Below are positions 1 through 13,585 of a stretch of DNA of 64,000 bases, one piece after another. The position numbers were made by a program, and so were the translations under genes. The stretch lies in the NCBI GenBank assembly GCA_037952775.1, contig JBANAY010000003.1, forward strand, positions 22,072,001 through 22,136,000, given 5' to 3'. The number at the start of each line of letters is the position of its first letter. Position 1 is the first letter of the stretch. The notes under the pieces are model-generated. The model worked only from the letters and a program-made list of their open reading frames with translations, had not been told where the DNA came from and searched no databases. Source of the stretch: Clonostachys chloroleuca (taxonomy: Eukaryota; Ascomycota; Sordariomycetes; Hypocreales; Bionectriaceae).

Positions 1-3000
1 GGTCACTGCCCGCTTTGGCCTAAGCCCAGCGCCAGGGAAGCAGCCGCGGGGTCCTTCCTGCCTGCACCTGACTCTTGGCGAGCAAAGGTTCTGGAGGCAG
101 GAAGGCACGACTCCCAGATTGCCTCCAGTTTGGTTGATCCTGGCCGACGCATCATCAGACCAGACCATGACCATAGAACATTAATATTTAGGTACTCAGA
201 TTCCAGCTGGGTGTACCTGGCTACACTGCGGATACTGCCCACTGTTCAAGGTACCGCTAGCAGGGGAGACAAGTCTCACCTTGCTCATGAACCTCATCGT
301 GCTCCATCTCGGCCGGCGTTTCGTTCAATGCACCTACCCTATGGGCTTGTTCGCAACATTCTCGTTTCTACACTCGCAGCTATGCCTGGGAGATACAATC
401 AATTCACATGCTCATTGACGAGCGATTTTTCGTCTCTTTTTTCTGTCTGCACAGGTCCTGCGTCATGATTCTTCCTCGATGAACCCTGGGCAGTAACCGC
501 CAGAGCATCACGCGGCTGGTGTCCACCTCCTTCAGCGCTGCTCCTCGGACAAAACTACACACAGAAGATCTAAGACATCGCATTCAACGCCGTGCTCCAT
601 TCAATCGAACCGAATTGCTACCACCACAGAATGTCTTCATCTTGTTTTTAACGCCATCCGAGGTTCTTTTGCTGGCGGTGCGATTTCGACCAGTGCCAAA
701 CCCCCACTTCTGCCATTCAGTATCAAGTCAACCACCAGAATGGGCTTCCTGCAGCGACCGGGGCCCTTGCAGTTACGACAAGTTGCTTTTCTGTGAGCTG
801 CGAGTTCGGTTAATAACGAGCGCCTCACGAGCAGCCCATAGGAGGTCGTGCTAGGCGAGACCGCGTCTATGCAGTGGCTGCTGTACCTCCAACGATCACC
901 TCGAAGGGGTATTGGCTGCGACGTCACCTCTTTCTCTCCACCCAATGGCGGCGGCCTTTAATACGTAGAGGGTGTGCATCCTGCATCAACATCTTCCGTA
1001 GCAGTCCGTCCTGCATTCAGATATGGGCTATCGACGGGCATGCCGGGGCAATTGGACGCTATCGCCCGGACCTCTTCAGGTCAATGGACCAGAATCCCGG
1101 ATACCGTGATCATCTCATCATCATCCACATAAAGCACTCAGTGACACAGTTACAGCACACGCGCGACAAATACAGTACCCCGTGAACCTGCCACCCATTG
1201 GTTGTTGATGTCCAACAGTCGGCAGAGGACCGAGATCTCAGACATTCCAGGGCAGGTGTTAGATCCGCTCGACCCCAGTTCTACTCTCCCGCCCCTTGAC
1301 CCTCGGCAAACAATGTTGGTCGCACAAGCGCAAAAAGGCCTGAGGGAGGGAGAAGGGAAGGGGAAAAAGCAAAGCCACGTGCGGTCAGAGCGATGGGTCC
1401 GTGAGCATGCACGCCTGTATCTTTCTGGAAGAGGCGTCGACCAAAATAACCTCGCAGGCGTGTATCGAGTTCGGCGTTGCTGTACGAAGCAGTCGCTTAG
1501 GCCCACGTTGACCAACCACGAGGCTGCCTCTCGCTTGCGCCGCCTTAAGCAACCTGGCCAAGGGACCTGCTTTGCCCCGGTTTGCAAATTGGGCTTGGCC
1601 AACTAGTTGCCCATAGCTTCAAATACGTCAAATAATGAACGGTGGAGGAGGAAAAAGAAAGCATCGGCATGCAGTACATCATTTATCAAGCGAGATTGAT
1701 TGGTCCCACCCACCTGCTAGGACTCGTTCATCTTCAGATGCCCTCACCCCCAAGATCTAGGAGGCCCAGGCGCGAGATCAAAGCACAACCCCTGCAGAAC
1801 CAAGCTCATGGGTGCTAGGAGAGAGTTAGGGGAGCCCTGGATCGGATCTGCACTGACGCAGCGCTTAAATGGCTTGCTCATTCGTGCATTGATGGAGCCG
1901 GTTCCCGCTTCCGATGCTTCGACTTGAAGCAAAGTAGCTGAGCCGTGTCAGACTAAGACCGTCCTGCGATTACATGTGAGTGTGCGATAGTTCTCCAGTC
2001 CCTGATATGTGTCCCGTTCACGCCAATATGTCCCTATCTAGGGCTTATGCTTTCCTGGGCAAGTAAAGCTCAATATTTCACACAGTTAACGTCATGTGAG
2101 TTATTAGGGCTACGATGCGCTTTGGAGTAGGCTTCTGCTATCGTTGACAGTGTACGGTGTACACGGCTGGTGTTTCATCTACATTTTGGGAAAATTGTCT
2201 TTCCCGGAGCCAGCGGATTGAGCGCTGAGTACGCGACAAGACGCGACACGCGCTTGAAACAATCATTGACTGCTCTTTTACCAGGTCAGTTGTATGCGGA
2301 TATCCCTTACTAGTCTCATACAAGACTGCTTCATGACCAAATCTTCATCTATATGTGCTTTTTTTTTCTCTCTCACCTGAAGGCATTATGCCAACACGTT
2401 GATCTATTACCATCTACTCGAGAAAGGAAGATCGTAATTCATTGACGCTTCTGGAATTTACCCACATCATTTGTGTCACATATCACCCAAAGGCCTCGTG
2501 AAAAGGTGACTAACAGCCCCCAATTGGTTACAGAGACTCAATTATCATTGCCCTAGCACGAGAGAAGCCTACCACGAAATTGGCTGTCGTGAGCCTATGC
2601 AACGGCTGGGGACCTGGCCGATATGGATGCAGTGCTTACTCCGAGATTCTGCTGAGAACGCAGCAATCCTGCATGCGCAACCCCAAAAGCAAGCGACCGG
2701 AGTCGCGGATCTGGCCACGGTACAAATGATTACGCTGGCATGAACTTACCACCTCTGTGGGCCAGATATGCTGTGCCCACTTGCGGCACGCAGGCCGTGT
2801 ATTGTTGTGCAGCAGAACTTGCCTCAATGATTCCTTGATGATCCTTTGAACCGCTGACTCCCTGCGGAGGTCGTTTGGCGGCACTGGCGCTGCATTGGGG
2901 CTTCCCGACCATCTATGCCGGAGTTCTCGGTAAGCAATCGCAGGAAGGGACAACTTACTGATACATCCCCAATCCCGCGTGTGCAGGAGCCCTGGTTGGA

Positions 3001-6000
3001 GAAGAAAGCCTTTTGATCGGCCCAAGCACGCAAATCGACTCGATTCAAGCTCATCTCACCAACCTTCTGCAGGGCCAGGGTTGAGCACGGCGTAGTTACC
3101 AGGCGGACCTTCTTGACTCACCGTTCCAGTGTGATCGGGGACAAAAGGCCCAGCAGCATCACACTTTTCAATTGCCATTTGGTGACCTGCAGTGATCTAC
3201 GGTGGGCATGGCTGTCGCAAGAGGTCTTGACGTGCAGAGCTCCTTCATGAGCGCGGAGTGGCAGGGTGGTTTTTACCTTCTGATTGACGTCGCAAGCCCA
3301 AAACGACAATCATGAGACTTGGTCGCACGCGTGTTTTATGGCGCAAAAACATAAGGCGGGGGCGCTGATCCAGCAAGCCCGGCCATGTATCGCCTGCTGA
3401 GAGTGTCACCCGGGCATCGTTGGTGTGAAGAGCAAATGTCTAGCCCTAGCCACCTCGACTGGACTGGAGTGATACATTTGCCGCCCACTGTGACTCGGGC
3501 ATTCCGACTGTCTCGACATACCCCGAGTTGGCCCATGATTTGATGAAGCCTGGAGGAGTTGCCACGAGATCCACACACACGAAGAGCAAGACTCCAGGTC
3601 TTGAGCCTCCTCTCTGTGATTGATATCACGCTGCTTCGTTAAGCCAGCCATGAAAGGCGGCCAGGCTGATCCTGGAATCACGAGCAGCTAGATTGATAAG
3701 TGAATGTTGACCATATAATTCGCAGTAGCGTGTGAGAACCCATCTGTCAATTTCACTGACGGACAAGGCTTGACCGACATCTTCCTGACCAGTTTGTTTC
3801 CGCAGTACTTTCAGCTAGAACCGTGTGGCTACATAGGGATTTACCTATATCGGAATAGACAAACCTCCCAAACCAATGAGCCACCCTGACCAAAAAGTCA
3901 CCACCGTCTTCTCTCACGCGACACCTAGTCTATCATGTTTCCCCAGCTCATCGTATGATCTTGTCAGCTCATCCCGACTCCCCAAACGCCCATTCCCCAT
4001 CCCATCTACCTATGAGATCGTCACGGAGCCGCCTGCCTTTCTCTCAGAACGGCAGGAAAAAGCAAAGCCATCCAGATGACCATCCTCCCCTCCCGCTGTG
4101 GTTGGTCCGTCATCGTCGCGCCCCAAACAGCCAAGAGGCTTTAAGAAACGCCACCACTTTTCTCGATGCTTTCGCGAAACGGGAACCAAAAAGTCCACAC
4201 GGGACGTAGTAGAAAACGAGATCCATGATCAAATAGAGCGCCGCCAGCGCCTCGCCCCCATCCCATCCGCCAAACGGAACGGAGGAGCACTAGCCGCATC
4301 ATGCAAAGCACCCACCCCCCTTGTCGTGCTGAAAGGGACTTACCCCTAGCTACTTCAGTAGAGAGGGCTTGGGAGGGGGCCTGACCGCGGTACAGTACAT
4401 TGCAGCCAGCCTTGTCCCACCCAGCAATGCAGGGGAGGGGGCCCCGGGGTCGATCTACTAGTGGCAGGGAAGCGCGTAGCTCTGCTCTAGGCAGAGAGGT
4501 AAATGATTGCTTGCCCGGGGGGGAGAAAGGTGGAGGAAACAAGGACGGCACATGGGATCATCCTCCCCCCAGAAGGTAAGGGTACATTTCAGAGGAACTG
4601 CGTTGGATGTTGTTGGGGGAAGGGCCTCGGTGCTGATACAGCAGGAAGGCGGGTATTTTGATGTGATACTGCATATTTCTCACAGACAAAAAAAAAGGTA
4701 GCCGGTGCGGTGCAGCAGCCCGTGGACCGACCGCTCTTCCAGATGCATGTACCTTTTTTCCTTCTCCAACCCGACAATCAGAGATCCTCCCAGGGCACAT
4801 GAGTTGACTCTCCTTAGATGGCGGGCCACGTCGCCCCCAGATCGCCGGTAAGGACAACAACGCCGATGTTGATTTTCCCCCGTGGATTAGACTAAGAGTG
4901 ATGAAGGAGGGGCGTGGGAGACGTGGACTGAGACGGCGGTGGAAGCAAGAGAGAAGGAACAAGGTACGTCTACAGCGGATCTCTTGGCGGGAGTGAAGGG
5001 GGGAGGAGAGGAAAGCAAAAGGAAAGGGAAGGGAGGGGGGGCGCGAGTAGGAGCAGAGACCAAGTTTTCCCTGATCTGTATGTGTGTGCGTGCGCGTTGT
5101 GTTGATCTACTTTATCGCCGAGAGGTGGGAGGGTGATGTGTAAAAAAAACGGCCAAGAAAAAAAAAGGAAATATACACTAGGCAGCCATTTAAGGAGGGG
5201 AAAAGGCCAACAGCGCCCCATTGAAACATGAACAACTCCTTCATCTACGTTATGTACATCTGATATGCACGCACTAGACCGAGATGGATTCAATGGTTCG
5301 CCCGCGAGGGTGGTTCATCCAACATCATCAGGCATGTTCGCAGCGCGGATTAGCACCCTGGTTGACAGGATGCGACGGAGAAAAAGAACAATTTTAAAAT
5401 CAAAAAGTCCCCTACGGTTCTCTGGACAGGGTACGGTCCGGAAGAGGGCGAGCAAGGGGACCCGGGCGAGGACTTATGTACATCTACCTACTACCTACGC
5501 AACAGGCAGATGCCTCTCTACCCACCCTAATGTACCTATTGACTGGCCTTGTCTTGCCCGTCCGTCACTCACCCCCTTGCTAAGACATGGGGGATCTTTG
5601 ACAGGCAGGCCAAGGCCCCCAGAACCATCACATCCAGGCTTGCAAGGAGCAAAGGAACGAGCAAGAGAAGCTCATCATCATCTCTCCATGCGCCCACCCC
5701 ATAGCATCCTCCGCAGCCCGCCCCCCCGGGTGCCTGCAGCCTTGGCCAGGCCCGGCTGAGCACCCACCCGTGTCAGTCCATCTATCACGTCCCGGGCGAG
5801 AACTCTTGCTCTTGCCTGAGGCGGCTGTGATAGCATACGTGCCCAACGGCATGTCTCGGGCGAACCTGGCAATGGCCGATCCGCCGCTGCGAACCGATTG
5901 CTCCCAAGGCGTTCGAACATGAAGTCCCCCTTCACCCCTAACCAGACCCCTCCACCAGGCCAGCCAGTCAGTCACCCATGTCTCCCATCCTAACCCGTAA

Positions 6001-6738
6001 CGTTTTGACAGGTTGCAAAGTCCATGACGCCTCACCTCACCGGCCGCTACTACGCTGTTCATCATACAGGATTGCGCCGACATATCGCCATGGACTAGAC
6101 TCTGTAGTGTCTCGGCACTATGAACATCATCACAAAGGCCATCGTCGTTTTGTCTGCGGCCGGCCGGCCACGGACGCGATTGTAGCACGAAATGGTAGGA
6201 AGCTCTTCCTCCAGGTCTTGCAGATGAGCAAGTGGGTAGGTCGGTACGTGGGAGATCATTCTCGTCCTTGGGAAGCCGATACCGTCTTGGCGAGCAGGCC
6301 ATTGGGTTCACAGCCTACGCCGACAGGATGGATATCGTATACCGACAGCAAGCCTTCGGAAGGCAAAACAAGATGGCGGTTGGTGGCTGGATGCAGGACG
6401 CTTGCTGAGGCAGGTAGGTAGAATAGAGATCCCGACCCCTTTGTTACCCAAGCTTCCAACTCTGCACGGCGTCTTGCCATCCTATTCTTCTGGATGTGAT
6501 CTCTATGCTCAAAGACTATTCTTTATTCAAAATGCTTAGAAAGCCGCTAAATATCAACCTGAATCAGCTGTAAATGCAGAATGTTCTATCATTAAATCCC
6601 CCTGGCAGCTTGTAATGTGGCCGTCCGTGCGGTAAACCTAGAGCTGGAAAAGAGGATCATTGCTCACCCTATTTCTCCCTCCTCACCGTCATGACTGTGA
6701 ATGCTATATCGTTTGGTCATTAACGCATGTGTATATAT
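1..6738. other. Gene-poor intergenic region, no confident gene
   Basis: I see no reading frame in this stretch with a recognisable domain, a convincing codon pattern or a matching splice structure. It contains GC-normal unique DNA with purine- and pyrimidine-rich tracts, mainly 4.3-5.7 kb, including short A-runs near 4.69 and 5.14-5.17 kb. It lies downstream of the minus-strand SulP gene, so at its right end it holds that gene's 3' UTR. The left part could be promoter or UTR of a gene outside the window. One weak trace of decayed coding sequence near 2.7-3.6 kb is listed separately. I saw no tRNA or rRNA. Confidence 0.5.
2730..3570 (-). pseudogene. Possible decayed or unrecognised spliced gene (weak)
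   Basis: Three minus-strand stretches read like protein although no long open frame joins them. Around 3570-3455 the frame includes GFIKSWANSGYVETVG. From 3193 to 3059 it reads through CDAAGPFVPDHTG and GNYAVLNPGPAEGW. From 2912 to 2738 it includes AQQYTACVPQVGTAYLAH. GTGAG and GTAAGT-like donors occur after the second and third stretches, and a GTAG acceptor precedes the second. An in-frame TGA follows one proline-rich segment just upstream. I do not recognise the family. It may be a degenerate gene, a gene with several small exons, or chance; the composition is suggestive only. Confidence 0.18.
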
Positions 6739-9336
6739 CTACTCAGTCGTCAAGATGCTCTCTTCGTACTCTGTCCGCCTTAGAGCCTCCTCCACGTCGT
6801 TGACAAAGTGGCTCGGGCCGCCACACATCTCGACAATCCCGCTGTTTTCCATTAGCCTCCACACCGGGCTGTTCCCTCCAGGTGCTGGCCCTCTAGAGAA
6901 GAACACTCGCACGCCTCGTGCCCTATAGTCGGAGACGATCTCGGTTAGAACCTGAGTCCCAGAGCCGTCGATCGATGTCACACCGTGGATGTCAAAGATA
7001 ATATTCCTGTTTGCGTCCGTGTTGCGTAAGGCGGGGAGGGCTGGGTGCACCGAAGAAGTCCCATACATCTCCAGCCTCCGTAATCGTGCCTTTAGTTCGC
7101 CAGTATTGGCAAACGTCAGCGGCTCGGGGATCTTGACAATCAGGGAGCCTTCGACAAACTCCACGTTTGCGTTTGCCGACTCGGCGTTTTCAAAGCGATG
7201 AGTCCCGGGAATGCGACCCAAGATCTGTATCCTGGGACGCGTGCTGTGCCGGATCACCATGAGAAGTGACACGCCGACTCCGAGAGCCATACCGAACGTC
7301 AATGAATAGAATATTGTGGCAAGGAAGATCATAGCCATCAACCCTAGTTCTGCCCACCCACGAATGCGGACGAAGAAGGCAATATCGTGTGGCGCTTCTT
7401 CTACGAGAGAGAATGCAACAACCGAAATCATAGCAGAAAGGACAGGTTTCTATGGGCTAGTTAGTAACTTGTGGCTTCGAGACTGAGGTAAAAGAAACGG
7501 AGAGGGAAGGAGAAAAGGGAGAGGTGGATGGTACGAACAGGAAGATAATAAAAGTAAGGTAGCAAGAACAGGATGCATAAAAGCGTGATGATACTGAGGA
7601 ATACGGAGCTCATCGGGCTCTTGCCGCCAGTCTGTTGGTTCACCTTGCTCCTGCCGTAACCTCCAAATGCCGGAATGCTGGAAAAGCACCCGCCCACAAA
7701 GTTGGCAATTCCGAGAGCAATCAGTTCACGATTTGCACTGAGCTGCATGCCTTGAATAGTTTTGCTTCCACCCAAGCTCTTGGCAGCCACGGAAGATTCG
7801 AAGAAACCGAGGAGAGCAATGAGAAAAGAGTTGGTCATTCCTGCGCGAATATGGTCCATTAGCGCTGGCTGAAATGGCCACTGAAAAGCAAACAAGCCCC
7901 CGCTGGCAGTCTTGATTTCACCGAGAATTTCAACCCCATGATCATGCCATTGATATCTCCAACAGAGAACCGCAGACACAACGACGACGATAAACCGGTC
8001 AGGGAAGAACACAACAGAAGGATAACGGGGCTGAAGATACTTCTTGCCTTCACTGTAGATGGAAAAAAGATTGATTAGCTGGACAATTCATGGAAGCTGG
8101 ACACTGGGCTCGATGTTGATTCGTAATAGCAGGGTTCAACGTATACATACCGGCACACCATGATGATGACGAAGCTTGTGGCGGCCACAGCAAATGTAGG
8201 CATATGAGTCTTGTCTATATGGCCGACAATGAATCTGATTTTGTCCACACTGCTCCCATGGCTAACACCTGTTCCGGCAGTGAGGTCGGAGAGTCCAAGC
8301 TCAGGAATGAGTTGGTCTACAGCGATGACAAAACCGATGGCGCTGATGAAGCCGCGGAGAAAGGGACGGCTGAGCACACTATCCAAAAAGCCAAGCCTCA
8401 CCAGCCCAGCAATCAGGACCATGGCACCTGCCAGTCCGGTGATTACACCGCAAATCTGGGCGTGAAGGACGTCATCGTCCTCCCCACCATCTGATAGATT
8501 CTGCTTTACTGCGGCGCCTACTAGCAGTGACCCGGCGGCTTCAGGCCCAACAACCATCTGTGGACAGGAACCGAAGACCGCGTATATGAAGGGATTGAAC
8601 ACGAAGGCGTAGAGACCGTGGATGGGAGGGACATGAGCCAGGTTGGAGGCGTAGGAGAGTGCCATGGGCAAATAGAAAGACGCCATGGTCAATGCGGAGA
8701 CGAGGTCGCCTTTCAAAAACGACCAGTTGTATTGCTGAATCCATGTTAAGAAAGGGACGTAGTAGGACAAATACCTGCGCGCTGTTAGAATAATGAAACT
8801 TTTCTTTCCCGCCATGCTTGGGTACCATGAAGGTATCCTTAGGCTTAGGCCGACGAGGAACACACGTACATGAGAGGGGTATCTCGAATCCCAGCTTGCT
8901 GAGCCAGCTCACTACTCTGGCCCATCTTCCTCGTCTTGATCCGCCTCCTCAGCCATCTGTGCCAATCATCGGATGGGGTGAAATTGGGCAGAGACGAGTC
9001 TGAATCCGAGTTTTTGTTATTGGGGTCGGATGTCGGTCCCTCATCATGCCAGTTTCCGAAGAAGGCCTCGGTTGGGCTCTCAGCCCTTGGGCTGAAGGTT
9101 CCATGAGTGCAGAGTCCTTCGTGGGCGGGGTGGATGCTTGGTCGACGGTGGGAAGGTTCAATGATCTGGCCCTGGATCAACGGGGTAGACTCGCTAGCCT
9201 GGGCAGACGCAGCACCCTCAGAAAGCTGGTTGCTGACGCTCGGCACGCGGTGAGACTGACGGAGGCCACTGGGTTGGCTCGGGCGATAGTCTCCGTTATA
9301 GGAACTCGACCGCTGGTGGTCAGGACGTCCAGTCAT
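6739..9336 (-). CDS. SulP (SLC26) family anion/sulfate transporter with STAS domain
   Basis: Exons read 9336-8870, 8774-8151, 8052-7539 and 7449-6739, giving 771 residues. The introns are 95, 98 and 89 bp with GTACGT, GTATGT and GTTCGT donors, and all phases agree. About 165 N-terminal residues are hydrophilic and probably disordered. The transport domain follows, opening YLSYYVPFLTWIQQYNW with the SulP signatures PPIHGLYAFVFNPFIYAVFG and MVVGPEAA. Many membrane spans follow, then a cytosolic STAS domain near the C-terminus (IIFDIHGVTSIDGSGTQVL). SulP proteins move sulfate or related anions. The layout (Ser-rich N-tail, no obvious signal peptide) resembles the yeast YPR003C type more than the high-affinity plasma-membrane sulfate permeases. 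Substrate and membrane are therefore inferred, not shown. Start chosen at the first ATG of the open frame. No defect is visible. Confidence 0.93.
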
Positions 9337-10689
9337 GGTTTACGAGGGATGGGCAGTATTGACAACGGATTCGGCAAGTGTGTGATCCCGGCGGCGGGAG
9401 GGAGGAAATCGAACGGACAAGCACCGAGTCGGTCGGATCGAGGAAGGCTCGGTTGATCGCGCCGCAAGAGGATGCAATGATGGGACCGGTCGGGTTCAGA
9501 TGACGACAGCCCAAAGGCATAGAGAGCAAGGCAGGTCAGCGACGAGGGCTATAACATGGCAGAGGTGATGGAATTGCGCGCTGAGGACTGGAAGTGCTCT
9601 GTGCTCAAGGCATGCTCATTGGAGATTCGAGGAGGTAACGAATTGAGGTGGCTTGTTGGGTTTGTATCTTGCAGTCGACGGGCGTGAGACAAGACAAGCT
9701 GAGGAGGAGGAGGAGGAAGAAAAAGATGGAGAGGTCTCGGCTGGCCATTTACGGCGCTGGAAGAGCACAAGGAATGGAAGGGTCGTCCCTGGGCCGTTGC
9801 TTCCCCACGTTCCATCCAGGATGGCTCATTGGTCACCTGGAGGCTGGTTTGGGCTGGCAGGCAGGAGGTACGTACCCTCATGCACAAAGAAAGGAAGCCG
9901 CAACCAAGCGCCATGCACAATGACAGCCAAAATCGCCAAAGCATCTCAAGATAATTACTATTTCCTAAGTTACGTATTAATCATTGTGTCTCCCGCCTTC
10001 TCCTCATCCTATGAAGCTATCTATCTCATGTTTCTGGACAGCCCTTGCTCTGCAGTCGCCGCACGCCGCAGTCCTCACCGAGCAGCCGGGAATAACAGCA
10101 TGCGCTAGGATGTAGCGAACAGCTGCTTCACGCTAGCTTAGCACCCTGCCTACGACGTAATTGGGCTGGACGCGTTTGAGATGGAGGCTAAACTTGTCGC
10201 CAAAAGCTGAGGGCAAGGAGAGGGAAAAGCGCGATGGTCAATACGACGCCTTAACTCAATTACAATCATAGGCACTCTCGTTTCTTTCTGGTCTGATCAC
10301 GGTCCAGCTTCCTGACCCGTGACGCAGCTAGCGACTGGATGGAGAAGCCCCATCACGGTTCGAGGGTGTATGCCTTAGCACCAACTGACCGACTGTCCTA
10401 CCCATGCACAGGCTTCAGATGGCACAGTTGTGGAGGTCCGTAGTCGGCGGTGTGTGTTGCTTTGAAATTGACGACCTGCTTCTGGAGCAATACCACCAAT
10501 ACGAAAGCAATTACCTCACCCAGCATCCAAAACGACCCAATGACATCAGCGGTGCGCCCTGCTGATACCCCTCAGCGCTGTTGGTCCCGACAACAAGGGT
10601 CATGCAGGACTAGTTTCACAACACCCTCAGAGCAAAGAAAATACTCATAAATAGCAAGCAGCAAAATTTGACAACATTAGAAAAATAGA
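9337..10689. promoter_or_regulatory. Upstream region of the SulP gene up to the AT-rich block
   Basis: About 1.35 kb of normal-composition DNA separates the SulP start codon from the AT-rich block. It should hold the transporter's promoter and 5' UTR. Only short open frames are present and none has a recognisable product. I could not identify a specific regulatory motif here. Confidence 0.45.
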
Positions 10690-12594
10690 AAAAAAAAACA
10701 TACAACAGCGGGTATTCGCTGGTCGTCACCGACCCAACTATTAATCCACCCCTTATCCGTTTAACTAGGCGAGAGCGAATAGGATCGCGTATTTTCCTTT
10801 GGGTATATATTATGAATAAAGGCTACCTTTGAGCCGCAGGGAGTTATATATAAGATAGATAGAATAGACCTACCTTAGCTATTAATAAGAGTAATTTTAC
10901 TTTAGATAAGTAAAGTTTAAATAAAAAGAAATAAAGCTTTAGTAAATATATTAATATATATATATATATTTATTTCTATAATATAATACTTTTTTAAATA
11001 GTTATTAATTATCAGGTATAGATAATATACTAATAGTTAGATTAATTAATCTAACCTAGACTAACTAATCTACCTATTAGTTTATTACTATAGCTAGAGA
11101 TAGAGAATAGAACTTAAGCTTATTATTATCTGTTTTACCTATACTAACTAGTAGTAATTCTTATATTAAGAGGACTATAACTATATAAACTATTCTTAAT
11201 TAACTATATCTAATTAATTATTACTTTTTAATTATACTATAGAATATTTATCCTGGTATTATATCCTTAGATTATTAAATTCAGAATATATTCTACTAAT
11301 AAATATTAATAACTAAATCTTTATTAAAAACTTCTATTAGTAGTATTAATTATTAAAATCTTTAATCTTTAATTTTTTTAGATTAAAAGATTAAATAAAT
11401 AATAATCTATATAAAAATTTAATATCTTTATCTTCCTTTATTATAACTAGATATAAATTTATTAAGGAATTGACTAATTATAATTATAATCTATTAGTAT
11501 AATTAGGATTTTCTTCTCTAGAGCTTAAATATATAACTACTTAATTAAATAGATAAATAAGTATATATTTAAAGCCTTTATCTACAGATAGTAAAAAGTA
11601 ACTAAGATTAAAGTTTAATTAGTATATAAAAAGGATTTATTAGTAAATCTAATAATATAGATACTAATCTATCTACTAGCTTTATTAAACTATTTAGAAC
11701 CTCTTTAATAAATAAAAATATATATTCTAGTAGATATAGAAAAGAATAATATATTATAGTAATTAGACTTTATCTTTAAATAGTAAGTATATAAACTATT
11801 TAACTAAAGAGATAATATCTATAACTCCTTTCTTAACTTAATATTATAAATATTAATATCTTAGGTAAAATAAATATCTAAGGTATTAGTAATAGTATTT
11901 TTTATTATATAAGTATTTACTTAACTAATTTAAATATTTATCTATATAATAATACCTCTAGTAGTAGTATCTTTTATTAAATCTACTATATAAATAGATT
12001 AATTAATACTAATAGATTAATTATTATCTAAATCTTCTAAATAATTAAATTAACTTTTAGAATTATATAAGAAAGATATATTAATTTAATTAAGAAATTT
12101 ATTAATACTTTAAACTAAATAGATATAGAGAGATAGAAGAGTTTAATTAAAAAGAAAATTAGTAAAATAACTAAGATTTAGTTAGTTATTTTAATTAAAA
12201 TAAGTATTATTTAATCTTAAGAGTAATATTTATTATTCTATTATATATACTGATTTGTTAAATAAAATATTAGGAAATAATAATTAGAGTAGCTCTTTAG
12301 CTAGTAGTACTAGAGGTTAACTAGATAGTTAGATTAATAGTTAACTAGGGGATAACTCTAGTAGCTAGGGAAATTAAGAAAATAATAGTAATTAACTAAT
12401 AAGTAGAAATATAATAATAGAATAGTTAGTAGTAATATTTAACTAAATAGAGGAATTTAGATATTATTATAATATAATATAAAACTCTTTTCCTTCTCTA
12501 TCTCTACTCTTTTAACTACTCTAACCCCCTATTTAAAATTAAAATATTAAATAGATAATAATTAATCTAATCCTTAAATAATTCTAGTAAATAC
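10690..12594. repeat. Unclassified RIP-degraded sequence, left part of the block
   Basis: The first 170 bp still contain CpG-bearing, weakly mutated sequence. Beyond about 10,860 the DNA is saturated with TpA, including an AT dinucleotide run near 10,950-10,975. I could not recover a convincing protein signature on either strand. It may be part of the Gypsy fossil that is clear from 14.6 kb onward, separated from it by two LTR insertions, or a different element. Confidence 0.6.
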
Positions 12595-13471
12595 TGTTGA
12601 TTTTAGAGATCATAGCCTCTATAAGTTAGTGGTCAGGACCGCTAGCAATTAGCGGTTGCAACCACTAGCTGTTAGTGATAGCAACCACTATACATTAGTG
12701 GCTGTTAGACCCTTGCAACAGCTAGCCAATAGCGGTTGAGATCGCTATCTATTAGTGATCGTTATCGCTAGCCAATAGCGATACAGCCCTGTAGGTTAGT
12801 AACTGAGTCCCCTGTGGGTCAGTGGCTATAGCCACTATAACTACTACAGCTTAGCGGGCTCCAGCAACCTCTTTAGGGCTAGGAGCCTTAGCAGCTTATT
12901 TATAGGTTATTAGGCTATATTTAGCTCTAGAAAAATCAGGAAAAATCCTACTAACTTCTAGGAGCCTAACCTATACCCAGGCTACCCTATAACCAGCCTA
13001 CCCTAGACTAGACCTTAGATCTTGGATAATTCCTTCAGCTTTAAAGATAAAGTATCTAATATCTATACTCAACTGATCAGAAAGACTAGCTCTTTCAGAT
13101 AAAAGTAGGTCTTAAAAAGGTATATATATCGGTCGAAGGTTTTAATAGTTATAAGTTGATTTTTTAGATTTTCTATAGTAATAAATTTTATAGAAAATCA
13201 AAAGTAGCCCAGGAAGCTACTATAGTGGGTTTTAAAGTAGTTTTTAGTCGGTAGATATATAAGAGAAAATAGGATAAAATTCTAGGAACTCTTATAAAAA
13301 TAAGATATTTTTATGCTATAAAATATACTATAAATTATCTTCTTAGTACTTAAATTAACTGAGTTATTAGCAAGTGTTCAGCTTGAAAAGCTATGAGTTA
13401 TAGCGAACTTCCTGCTGCGTTATAGCAGCTTCAAGGCCTAATACACCTTGAAAGCCCCTGTAAATTCAATA
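12595..13471 (+). repeat. Solo LTR, family 1, copy A
   Basis: This 877-bp copy matches copy D (20,026-20,890) in the same orientation. It starts TGTTGATTTTAGAGA and ends TTCAATA, where copies C and D end TTCAACA, so the terminal CA appears mutated to TA. RIP is intermediate: G/C-rich words survive in the first 300 bp and near the right end. The flanks (AATAC left, ATAGG right) do not form a target-site duplication. The copy may therefore be an inter-element recombinant, or its flank may have been rearranged. Confidence 0.8.
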
Positions 13472-13534
13472 ATAGGATTTAAAAATAGTTTATTTTATAC
13501 TTAATAATTTATAGACTAACTTTTATATCTATAT

Positions 13535-13585
13535 TATAATTATATATATATATATATTTATTATAATTATATATATATATATATT
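13535..13585. repeat. Short tandem AT-rich duplication
   Basis: A (TA)n-containing unit of about 35 bp is present twice in a row immediately left of LTR copy B. It is low-complexity DNA, probably slippage-derived. Confidence 0.6.

Noticed and set aside
5628..6311. A 227-codon minus-strand frame
   Set aside because: Low-complexity Arg/Gly/Ser composition, no domain, heavy overlap with other frames; best explained as chance in GC-rich DNA.
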